From assembly GCA_013036095.1 (NCBI GenBank), contig JAAXCW010000004.1, positions 1 through 64,000 of the forward strand: a stretch of DNA of 64,000 bases, given 5' to 3'. The notes under the pieces are model-generated. The model searched no databases. It worked only from the letters and a program-made list of their open reading frames with translations, and was not told the origin of the DNA. The translations under genes were made by a program, and so were the position numbers. Of this stretch, positions 43,084 through 50,572 are shown one piece after another (position 1 is the stretch's first letter; each line of letters opens with the position of its first letter). Source of the DNA: Vulcanimicrobiota bacterium (GTDB lineage: Bacteria; Vulcanimicrobiota; Vulcanimicrobiia; Vulcanimicrobiales; Vulcanimicrobiaceae).

Positions 43084-45183
43084 ATGAATTTCAAGTTGCA
43101 CCGCGGCCTAGCGCTGGCGGCTGCGATTTCCGTAGCCGCCTGCTCTGGCTCCGGAAACGCGCTTCCTGTGGGGTCCAACGGGATCCAATCGCAATCGATC
43201 ACCTTGGAGTCTTGCCCCACAATAACTGGAACAACTTCCGCCCGCTGCTTCGCCTTGATGCGCACTGATGTTGGCGGGGCTCTTCCTAACGGTTACCACG
43301 GAACGTACGCGCCGTCGAAGCCGATGCCGCTTGCGATCTCGAAAACAATGACCACGCCGACTTCGACATCACCTGCGCTGGTTACAGTTCCGCCGATGGC
43401 GCAGACGCCGATTCAGTCGCCGGCGAGCATGGCCGCCTCAAACGACCGGTCGAAACAAAGCGCCATCCAATCTCCTAACTGGACGCTCCTTTCGGGGTCC
43501 GCAACCGATGTTACGGCTGCGGCCGACGGCTCCATCTGGGCGCTATCAACTGATCCGTCGGGAGCGGACAAATATATCTGGCACTACGTGGCAGGAACGT
43601 GGTCGAATATCAGCGGGCAAGCAACGCAGCTCGCTGTTACGCCCGACGGGACGCTGTATTGCATTAATTCAAGCGGCAACATTTACGTGTACTCCGGAGG
43701 GTCGTGGTCAAGCATCGGCGGCAGCGCAAGTGCAATTACCGCAGCTGCCGATAACACGATCTACGTCGTCTCAACCGGCGGGGGCGATGAGGCGATTTGG
43801 CACTATTCGGGCGGAAGCTGGACACAGATGGCCGGCTCCGGCGTAACCATTGCCGGCTCCGATGATTTGCGCAGCCACACCCTCTCGGGTGGCACCATCG
43901 CCCCCAATGGATTCTACATATTGAATTCGTCAGGTGGGATCTATTACGAAAACGCAGACACCTCGGTTGTGTCGATTTCGGGATCAGCTGCGGGAATCGC
44001 GCCAACGACTTCCGGCGGGATCTTCGTGCTCGGGTATCCCTCGAGTTCATCGGGCACGACGATCTATTACAATGATCTCGACTCTCCGGGTTGGACTTCT
44101 ACGACAGGTTCTGGGATCCGCATCTCCGCGAATTCCGAACACCTTTATGTTGTGAGCTCGTCGAACAACATCTATGCGTCGCCCGTCGTTCCCTCGGCGT
44201 TGGGTTCGCCGTCGGGATTCGATCCGCTGTCGCTTCAATCAGCCTATGCGTTGCCCTCGAGCACAGCGGGTTCGGGTCAGACCGTTGGGATTGTGGATGC
44301 CTATGACGATCCGACCGCGGAGAGCGACCTCGCCGTATACCGCTCACAGTTCGGTCTTCCGGCTTGCACGACTTCGAACGGATGCTTCAGCAAAGTGAAC
44401 GAAACTGGCGGAACGACGATGCCCGCGAGCAATTCGGGATGGGCTCAGGAGATATCGCTGGACTTGGACATGGCCTCAGCGATCTGTCCGAAATGCCACA
44501 TCCTGCTAGTCGAAGCCAACGACAACTCCTACGGGAACCTTGGCACGTCGGTCAATACGGCCGTCACTCTTGGCGCGACCACCGTCAGCAACAGCTACGG
44601 CGGGGGCGAGTTCTCAGGTGAAACGTCGTATGACACATATTACTACCATCCAGGCCATGCGATCACCGCGAGCACCGGCGACCTGGGCTATGGCGTGCAG
44701 TTTCCGGCTGCCTCCCCCTACGTCACGGCGGTAGGCGGAACGTCACTCTCGCGCGCAAGCAACGCTCGAGGCTGGACCGAAACCGCTTGGAGCGGCGCCG
44801 GTTCGGGCTGCAGCGCCTACGAAAGTAAGCCGTCCTGGCAAAGCGATACTAGCTGCTCGCGACGCACCGTAGCGGACGTCTCGGCCGTCGCTGATCCAAA
44901 CACCGGCGTTGCCGTCTACGACAGTACGCCCAATGGCGGCGCGTACGGTTGGCTCGTCTTCGGCGGGACAAGCGTAGCATCTCCGATCATCGCCTCGGTC
45001 TATGCACTGGCCGGCAACGCGAGCTCCGTCACGTTCGGCTCGTATCCGTACAGCCACACATCATTCCTGTTCGACATAACGAGCGGAAGCAACGGCTCAT
45101 GCGGAACCTATCTCTGCAACGCCGGGACGGCGTATGACGGTCCGACTGGACTGGGCACACCTAACGGAACCTTAGCGTTCTAA
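43084..45183 (+). CDS. Secreted S53 peptidase with tectonin-like propeller
   Basis: 699 residues. Lipoprotein signal (ISVAAC near 20), a Thr/Pro-rich region, then five or six short repeats of tectonin/propeller type (about 130-375; TDVTAAADGSIWALS, SAITAAADNTIYVVS and AAGIAPTTSGGIFVLG are three). The S53 catalytic domain follows: TVGIVDAYDDPTAESDL, the Glu/Asp pair in AQEISLDLDMASAICP, the Asp in STGDLGYG and Ser in GGTSVASPIIASV. The pro-domain seen in the other S53 gene is replaced by the propeller, which could bind a carbohydrate or protein surface. Confidence 0.88.
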   Translation: MNFKLHRGLALAAAISVAACSGSGNALPVGSNGIQSQSITLESCPTITGTTSARCFALMRTDVGGALPNGYHGTYAPSKPMPLAISKTMTTPTSTSPALVTVPPMAQTPIQSPASMAASNDRSKQSAIQSPNWTLLSGSATDVTAAADGSIWALSTDPSGADKYIWHYVAGTWSNISGQATQLAVTPDGTLYCINSSGNIYVYSGGSWSSIGGSASAITAAADNTIYVVSTGGGDEAIWHYSGGSWTQMAGSGVTIAGSDDLRSHTLSGGTIAPNGFYILNSSGGIYYENADTSVVSISGSAAGIAPTTSGGIFVLGYPSSSSGTTIYYNDLDSPGWTSTTGSGIRISANSEHLYVVSSSNNIYASPVVPSALGSPSGFDPLSLQSAYALPSSTAGSGQTVGIVDAYDDPTAESDLAVYRSQFGLPACTTSNGCFSKVNETGGTTMPASNSGWAQEISLDLDMASAICPKCHILLVEANDNSYGNLGTSVNTAVTLGATTVSNSYGGGEFSGETSYDTYYYHPGHAITASTGDLGYGVQFPAASPYVTAVGGTSLSRASNARGWTETAWSGAGSGCSAYESKPSWQSDTSCSRRTVADVSAVADPNTGVAVYDSTPNGGAYGWLVFGGTSVASPIIASVYALAGNASSVTFGSYPYSHTSFLFDITSGSNGSCGTYLCNAGTAYDGPTGLGTPNGTLAF

Positions 45184-46191
45184 CACAACAGGGGGACCCG
45201 CGCAACGCGGGTTCCCCTTTGGCGCGGCCATCAAAAGATATTTCGGGATATCATCGCCATCCAGGACGCTTCTGGGCTGATTCTTCCAATCGGGCTCCGC
45301 GCGCAGCATGTGGGCCAAGGCGGAAGGACGTGAGAAACCGGTGCGATGCAATGCCATTGCTTCGCCCAGAGCGTCCCGGCAGCGGCGGGCGTGCTCTCGA
45401 CGTAGGCTTGTGAAGTTAAATCCGCGTCCTCCCTCTCCGATCTGTCTTAATGCTTGGACAAGTGCTAGCGATAACGTCGTGCCGGGCGTGTTCGGCGCTT
45501 GGTACCAATCTCTAATTCGCCCCTTATAGAGGGCCGGAAAGAGATAGACGCGAGGATCCTCCGGCATCTGGCTCGTGGACATCCACTGCTCGAGCGCACG
45601 AACCGCACACACTTCCGAATCGCCCGCTCTTGGGATCGTCATCTGACGGAGGTAGTGTGCGTGAGGAGGTCTCCACGTCACCACTAATTGGCTGGCCGCT
45701 AAATTAACCGAACTACGCCGCAAGCCGCCGATCGAGATAGGTGCGAGACCGCCCCACCAGCCGAGCAGCAGCATTGTCTTATTACGCGCACCGCGCGATG
45801 TACTATGATCGAAAGTACAAAGCAATCGGCGGAAAACGAGGCCGGGCAATGCCGGCGAAGGGTCGCGAGGGATCCTCACACGGACGCTATTCTTCAATCG
45901 CAATAGGTAATCCAAAACCAGCTGATGCTGGTATTCGAGATCCTGGACAGTGCCTTTCCCAATCTCCCGTAAGGCGGCCGCCATGCCTCGCAGCGTGTTG
46001 AATCTCTTGCCGTAGTGCGGATGTACGAAGGTTTCCAGCCAGAGGATTTTTTGCGCCGCGGTCGCTTCGGTACCCGTCATCCCGTTGAACCGCATGAACT
46101 CTTCGAACATTTGACGATACCGCATAGCCTGGGCTATGTCGTCGCGATTTAGGCCAGCGTCGACTACTTCACGCGATGGGATCTCGCTCAC
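45172..46191 (-). CDS. Tyrosine recombinase-like protein, third of trio (catalytically atypical)
   Basis: 339 residues with an N-terminal core-binding-like region (HPHYGKRFNTLRGMAAALREIGKG) and a C-terminal integrase-fold region (STSRGARNKTMLLLGWWGGL). The first catalytic Arg is replaced (GLAPISIGGLRRSSV), the HxxR box reads TSLRREHARR, and no Tyr follows HRTGFSRPSALAHML. It is probably a non-catalytic partner, as RIT clusters need three different recombinases. ATGA overlap with the middle recombinase. The end carries a terminator and overlaps the S53 gene. Confidence 0.75.
   Translation of the reverse strand: MSEIPSREVVDAGLNRDDIAQAMRYRQMFEEFMRFNGMTGTEATAAQKILWLETFVHPHYGKRFNTLRGMAAALREIGKGTVQDLEYQHQLVLDYLLRLKNSVRVRIPRDPSPALPGLVFRRLLCTFDHSTSRGARNKTMLLLGWWGGLAPISIGGLRRSSVNLAASQLVVTWRPPHAHYLRQMTIPRAGDSEVCAVRALEQWMSTSQMPEDPRVYLFPALYKGRIRDWYQAPNTPGTTLSLALVQALRQIGEGGRGFNFTSLRREHARRCRDALGEAMALHRTGFSRPSALAHMLRAEPDWKNQPRSVLDGDDIPKYLLMAAPKGNPRCAGPPVVLER
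45191..45220. terminator. Bidirectional-looking hairpin terminator
   Basis: GGGGGACCCGCG and CGCGGGTTCCCC pair over 12 bp with one G-U around CAA, followed by TTT, seven bases after the S53 stop. It lies inside the 3' end of the convergent recombinase frame, so it may stop both transcripts. Confidence 0.75.
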
Positions 46192-47108
46192 GGTTCCAAG
46201 ACGGATCGAGTTCGGTTCACCAGGACGTCACGCCCAATATAATGGAGCGTTTGGCTGACGTGCTCGTGCCACAGTTTGCGCTGAATGACCGACAACTCCC
46301 AATCTCTGGACGCCGCGATTGTAGCCGCGCCGCGCCGCGTTGAGTAGGCCGAGTACAGGTGGGGGTTGCGTCCGGTCTTTCTTGCCGCGGCCCGTAGCAT
46401 GTACGAAAACCCGCCGGTTGGTAACGGCGTCGGCAGCGGTCGCCCGCGCTTCCACACGGGAAACAGCGGTCCGACGTAGTCCGCCCCCAAGCACTCAATC
46501 CAAACCCTGAGCGCACAGACCGAACAAAGGTCACAATCTTGCGTGTGCGCGATAGAGACGAAATGCGGTTCGCCGCACCTGGACTTGCAATGCGCCACCG
46601 TCAGCACGATCCCGTTCCGAGAAGGTCGGACGCAAGCCGGATAGTCGGCCCGCAGAAGCTCGCCCGGGCGGCACCACGAGTCGCACAAGAGCAGCAAGGC
46701 CGCTTTGTTGCGCAAGTCCTTCGGGCGTTGGCTCATTACCGAGACGAAGTCGCGAATATCGTCAAGCGTGAGAGGCTCGGCCAGACGCGCAGGACGACCG
46801 TATTGGCACCGGAGCTCCTCGGCACACCGGCGCACGCGCGCGGTGATCGGCGATATGACGCTCCCCCGATAGTAAACACTCAGGGCGTCGGCCAGCGACG
46901 GTAATCCATTTCGGACGGGACCCTCGACGAGTTGACCTCGCCGATCGCGCACCACCGGACGATTTAGGCAGTGCAAGAGAAAAGCCATTACGTGAACGTC
47001 ACAAATCTCCGACTCGCCAACCGAAAACATTTCACGAGCGAAATGCACGAGCTGCGCAGCATAACGCCGGGGAGCTGAATCCGGGCCCGGGCGCCTCAAT
47101 GAATCCAC
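46188..47108 (-). CDS. Tyrosine recombinase, second of trio
   Basis: 306 residues of the phage-integrase/XerD family. Core-binding region to about 110, then the catalytic domain: RNKAALLLLCDSWCRPGELL gives Arg I, HCKSRCGEPHFV the beta-hairpin Lys, AYSTRRGAAT the second Arg box (His not obvious), and WHEHVSQTLHYIGR the box III His/Trp region and the nucleophilic Tyr. It overlaps its neighbours by 13 and 4 bases. Together with the genes on either side it forms a recombinase-in-trio arrangement. Confidence 0.82.
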   Translation of the reverse strand: MDSLRRPGPDSAPRRYAAQLVHFAREMFSVGESEICDVHVMAFLLHCLNRPVVRDRRGQLVEGPVRNGLPSLADALSVYYRGSVISPITARVRRCAEELRCQYGRPARLAEPLTLDDIRDFVSVMSQRPKDLRNKAALLLLCDSWCRPGELLRADYPACVRPSRNGIVLTVAHCKSRCGEPHFVSIAHTQDCDLCSVCALRVWIECLGADYVGPLFPVWKRGRPLPTPLPTGGFSYMLRAAARKTGRNPHLYSAYSTRRGAATIAASRDWELSVIQRKLWHEHVSQTLHYIGRDVLVNRTRSVLEP

Positions 47109-47890
47109 CCGCGTTCGTCGTCGTCGGCTTCTGCCTCTTCATCGAGCACCGAGCGAGTCAAAGAGTCGTACCAAGGATCGATGCACTGCACGTATTCCAG
47201 AAGCGAACGCCTGGAACGATGCAGCGTGATGAGCATTATCTCCTCAAGCGGCCAGTGCTTGCGCGCGGCCGTCGTCACCACGCCGTGGCGGAAGGAATGA
47301 CTCGAATAACTGCCGGCTTCGGGATTGCCGGCCCGGGCCAGATTCGTCCTCAATATATACGTGATCGATTTCGGCGTCATCGGATGATCGGAAACATTCC
47401 CCCAGCGGTCGATTGCGCGAAAGAACGGCCCTTCGGAACGATCTAATAGCAAAGCGTAATGCTCCATAGCGCATGGCACGCAAGCGCCTTGATTGTGCCT
47501 ATGCGGTTCTACCATGTACTCGAGATCGCGGTTGCGGCTGGTCTTCTGATCGCGCAAGCCGATCTCGACGCCGGAATCCGGGAACGCGACGTGTTCACGC
47601 CGGATGCTCACCATCGTCGCTGAACGAGGGCCTCTGTTGCCGCCCAGTGTCGCAATTGCAGCGTCACGAGCTCCGCGCAAGGTCGACCTATCGTAAGAAC
47701 GCAGGAGATTGTGCAGCGCTGGGCCGAGCAACGGACGCGCTTTTTTCGTCGGCCTTTGCTCGAGGCGACCCAGTCGCTGCATCAGTCTCTTATGCTCGAA
47801 CGTCCGAGTCGGCGCGGTTAAACCGTGCTGAGCGAAAAGGTTGGCAATGCCCGCCGCATGGCGCTCAACCGTTCCGCGACGGCGCCTCAT
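47096..47890 (-). CDS. Tyrosine recombinase, first of trio, catalytic part
   Basis: 264 residues. It starts with the last part of a core-binding domain (GTVERHAAGIANLFAQHGL) and continues into a complete catalytic domain: Arg in GPRSATMVSIRREHV, Lys in LRDQKTSRNRDL, HSFRHGVVTTAA as the HxxR box, and HRSRRSLLEYVQ with the Tyr. The missing N-terminal half is encoded by the preceding short ORF in another frame with an ATGA overlap. Either two coupled polypeptides or one gene broken by a frameshift. Confidence 0.8.
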   Translation of the reverse strand: MRRRRGTVERHAAGIANLFAQHGLTAPTRTFEHKRLMQRLGRLEQRPTKKARPLLGPALHNLLRSYDRSTLRGARDAAIATLGGNRGPRSATMVSIRREHVAFPDSGVEIGLRDQKTSRNRDLEYMVEPHRHNQGACVPCAMEHYALLLDRSEGPFFRAIDRWGNVSDHPMTPKSITYILRTNLARAGNPEAGSYSSHSFRHGVVTTAARKHWPLEEIMLITLHRSRRSLLEYVQCIDPWYDSLTRSVLDEEAEADDDERGWIH

Positions 47891-48204
47891 ACTTCAATGT
47901 CCTCGGTCGCGTACATCTCGAAATACGCCGTCCAAAACTCAAGCGTCGGAATAAGCGGATCTATTCCGGCCGCTCCCGCGGCGGCAATGTAGCGCCGCTG
48001 ATCGGTTTTATACGCCCGCTCCGTGTTGAAACAAGCCTCACCCATGCCGTCCTTTTCCAGACGGTCGAGCAGTCGCGCCAAATCGCTCGGAAGTCGATCG
48101 CGGAAAGCCCGCGTTTCACTCGATTTTAGGAAAGCGTTTAAACGCGCTCGTCTGTCTTGAACTTCTGTGGCGCTGTGGCGTGGCCACGGTATCGTTCGGT
48201 TCAA
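47887..48204 (-). CDS. Tyrosine recombinase, first of trio, N-terminal core-binding part
   Basis: 105 residues with the look of an integrase SAM-like domain: an arm region, then FNTERAYKTDQRRYIAAAGAAGIDPLIPTLEFWTAYF, which in intact recombinases runs straight into the helix now encoded by the next ORF. The two ORFs share ATGA. A one-base change would join them, so a frameshift is likely, though translational coupling could still make both parts. No good start signal other than the ATG at 48204. Confidence 0.65.
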   Translation of the reverse strand: MNRTIPWPRHSATEVQDRRARLNAFLKSSETRAFRDRLPSDLARLLDRLEKDGMGEACFNTERAYKTDQRRYIAAAGAAGIDPLIPTLEFWTAYFEMYATEDIEV

Positions 48205-48372
48205 TCAATCTCCCTGTACAATGCAATAGCGACTTTTGTTCGAGGTCTGGAGGGCCAGCATACAAAATAATTCCAAGGAAAATAACGGCATGCGCGTGCC
48301 GGTAATCCGGATTTCGGCAGGATCATCGGCGCTTAGAAATGCCTAGGCCTAAACGGTTCGCCGTTGTAGTGT

Positions 48373-48471
48373 TGGCCAGAACGCAGCACCTACAACATGG
48401 TGGTTGGCCCAGACGGCGCCCTATGGATAACGGAGTCGCAACAAGGTTCAATCCTGCGCGTGACGCCGTAA
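48373..48471 (+). pseudogene. Remnant of a Vgb-like beta-propeller gene
   Basis: A frame ending at TAA 48469-48471 encodes YNMVVGPDGALWITESQQGS then ILRVTP, the typical last blade of virginiamycin-B-lyase/SMP-30-type propellers. A stop codon at 48367 closes it upstream, so only about 33 codons survive. It lies between the recombinase trio and the next cargo genes and probably marks a deletion end. The rest of 48205-48747 shows nothing recognisable. Confidence 0.6.
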
Positions 48472-48747
48472 AATAAAGCAAACTGAATCGGAGAGCCTAC
48501 CAGGTAGGAACCCTCTAAACCTTGGGTACTTGCGGTAGCCGCACATGGCGGACCGAGTCAAAACACTTGACCCTGTCGGTCTTACAAAGGGTCAGGGGAA
48601 CTATCGTAGGTAATGCTCGCCGCGTGGCGGACTTAGCAGATTGAGTAGCGTCTTGTGCCGGCGAACAACGCTTCAAAACCAATCTGTAATTGCAGCAGGA
48701 GGGCGCTCCAGATTCTTGGGAGGCACACTCTCCTGCTGCTTGTATCG

Positions 48748-48936
48748 TTAGGGACTATCTGGCTTTCGCGAGCGGTAAGAAATAACGGCCCGCGCAAGCA
48801 GCACAACATACCCCGCACCAATCAAAGCTAAAGCGATCGTTCTAGCTGAAGAGGGTGGAATCAGAAAGTACGCGATAGCTAGCGGGATTATCCCGAACAA
48901 GAAAGCCAAGTTTTCCCGTGATATTGACATAGACAT
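48748..48936 (-). CDS. Small membrane protein
   Basis: 62 residues from the ATG at 48936 (a second ATG is at 48930); a longer frame would overlap the upstream gene. Two hydrophobic segments (about 9-26 and 31-50) and a basic tail (SYRSRKPDSP). No family recognised. It starts four bases after the stop of the lipoprotein gene on the same strand and is probably co-expressed. Confidence 0.5.
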   Translation of the reverse strand: MSMSISRENLAFLFGIIPLAIAYFLIPPSSARTIALALIGAGYVVLLARAVISYRSRKPDSP

Positions 48937-48940
48937 GCTT

Positions 48941-49891
48941 TTAATGCTTTGAGTTACTTTTCTTTTTTTGATTGTGGTCTGAAACGGCAATGACCCCGGC
49001 CCCGATTGCTAATGCGTTACTGGCCCACATGAGTCCGGCGCCGACGGGTTGTCCTCCTGGAAAAAACATGGCGCCCGTTCCGCCAACAAACAGCACCCCG
49101 CTAAGCACGACCATCCCTTTTACGGGTGATCCCGGAGGTGGCATTTTTCCACAAGGCGATTGGCAGCCCTGGATAGATACCCAGCCCGTTTCCATTGGCT
49201 TTATCGACGTACTTAAAGTGGTTGTCGCATCGTACACGCTTGGAACCAATTGGTTGTATGGAATCTGGATGTATTGGGTTTCGCCATCGGAGCCGGAAAC
49301 ATTTACGTCCATGTAAAACCCATCAGGATCGGTCGTGCCGCTTAAATTCCAAGTTATTCCAGCGGCCTGAAAGGTCGACGTGGCCACATCGTTGGTGGGG
49401 TCATAGTTGACCGCGATCTGACCGTTATCGAAAGTCTGCGAAGTGATCGTGGGGTCGACGTAAGCGCCATCCGTAAAGGTCAGAGTGGTGGGATTGCCAA
49501 GGCTAGGCGCATTGAGATTGAGCGTGTCAGTGCCATCGTTTACGTCACTTGTAATTGTCGCCGACGACGTGCCCGCAGGAGACCCGGAGGAATCAGTTGC
49601 GCTTCCGTCTGCCTCAAGTGTGTTTGATGTGTTCGATACGCCGGTTGAAGCGATTCCGTTATTGCCATATTCCTGTGCATTAACAAGGTCCGGCGAAAAG
49701 CCAGTTCCGCCGCCTCCAGCGCCGCAAGTCGACATTGGATGGCGGAGGTTTCCTTGGGGGCAAACGATTTCCGCATGCAGTGGCGGAGGTATGGTATGTT
49801 GCCCACTCGCACAAGCTGAAAGTGCTAAATTACAAGAGATGCCTAAGGCAACTATGGCGCGTTGCGCGTGGGCGTAAAGCTTTGGGTTCAT
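48941..49891 (-). CDS. Exported lipoprotein with C-terminal membrane segment
   Basis: 316 residues. Lipoprotein signal (LALSAC near 27), a Gly/Ser/Thr-rich beta region of about 200 residues with many Asp/Asn (TITSDVNDGTDTLNLNAPSL, VNYDPTNDVATSTFQAAGIT), a Cys pair (GCQSPCG), and one or two hydrophobic stretches near the end (VVLSGVLFVGGTGAMFF, ALAIGAGVIAV) before a Lys-rich tail. No family recognised. Likely surface-associated. Confidence 0.65.
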   Translation of the reverse strand: MNPKLYAHAQRAIVALGISCNLALSACASGQHTIPPPLHAEIVCPQGNLRHPMSTCGAGGGGTGFSPDLVNAQEYGNNGIASTGVSNTSNTLEADGSATDSSGSPAGTSSATITSDVNDGTDTLNLNAPSLGNPTTLTFTDGAYVDPTITSQTFDNGQIAVNYDPTNDVATSTFQAAGITWNLSGTTDPDGFYMDVNVSGSDGETQYIQIPYNQLVPSVYDATTTLSTSIKPMETGWVSIQGCQSPCGKMPPPGSPVKGMVVLSGVLFVGGTGAMFFPGGQPVGAGLMWASNALAIGAGVIAVSDHNQKKKSNSKH

Positions 49892-50103
49892 TTTTACACC
49901 TCGGTTTTTAAGTAAAGCAATTTATTTGGCAAATGCACGTCTGCACCCGACGCTGTTCACTTCTGGCGCCTAAAGGAGTCCGTTCCTGGGCGCATATTGG
50001 AGCAATGAAATGTTCCTCGAGCTAGCATTTCGCGAACAGCCAAATCGCAGTAAGTTGGCATGCCGAAGGGTGCCCTCAAATCGAAAAATATAAACCGCGG
50101 AAA

Positions 50104-50119
50104 TAGCTTAAAATAGCCA
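50104..50119. promoter_or_regulatory. Island palindrome-like site 9
   Basis: TAGCTTAAAATAGCCA, imperfect, in the 403-bp gap 49892-50294. It is 175 bp from the next plus-strand ATG. Weak member of the set. Confidence 0.35.
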
Positions 50120-50251
50120 TTCCTAGGAGCCGCTCGCTTGCTGCATAAGCCTTAGAAAAACGGGGTAGATTTGCGACATCTGCCCGTCCGGTGAGCGAGC
50201 GAGGTGCCGGATGGGTAGTTCGAAAGAAGGACGCTCAAGTTGACAAATTGA

Positions 50252-50267
50252 TGGCCCAAAAGAGCCA
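50252..50267 (+). promoter_or_regulatory. Island palindrome, site 10
   Basis: TGGCCCAAAAGAGCCA, with TGGC/GCCA outer arms, ends 27 bp before the ATG at 50295 and about 305 bp before the S8 peptidase. Otherwise the gap 49892-50294 is empty. Confidence 0.5.
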
Positions 50268-50294
50268 TGGGGAATAAGGCGACAATAATAAGCA

Positions 50295-50537
50295 ATGATT
50301 TCGCGTCTCTGGGTTCTGCTCGGTGGGGGTGCGGCAATTGCATTATTGGCGCTGACTGCCGTCTGGTCGACTGGCTCTGAACGGGCATTTAGAGCCGGCT
50401 GTATCGGCGCCAAGGTTGTGCAGCTCTCGCAAAGGGATTGGTGTCGCTTTTTCGGCGAGATGCTCGTACCCGCAGGGCGTCTTTGGTTATCCAATGTAAG
50501 CGACCTCAATTGGTGCTCTTGGACGTCGTATTTCTAA
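50295..50537 (+). CDS. Small exported or membrane protein
   Basis: 80 residues with one N-terminal hydrophobic helix (LWVLLGGGAAIALLALTAVW) that could be a signal anchor, then a short domain with three Cys and six Trp (DWCRFF, DLNWCSWTSYF). No family recognised and the ribosome site is weak. It lies between operator-like site 10 and the S8 peptidase start, 35 bp away, so it may lead that transcript. Confidence 0.4.
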   Translation: MISRLWVLLGGGAAIALLALTAVWSTGSERAFRAGCIGAKVVQLSQRDWCRFFGEMLVPAGRLWLSNVSDLNWCSWTSYF

Positions 50538-50572
50538 GATTTGGGCTTGCCCCGAGATGGCGGAGTATCGAA

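Noticed and set aside
48349..48356. Another copy of the island palindrome (GGCCTAAA) near 48350
   Set aside because: Only the left half matches; the right half reads CGGTTC, so symmetry is lost.
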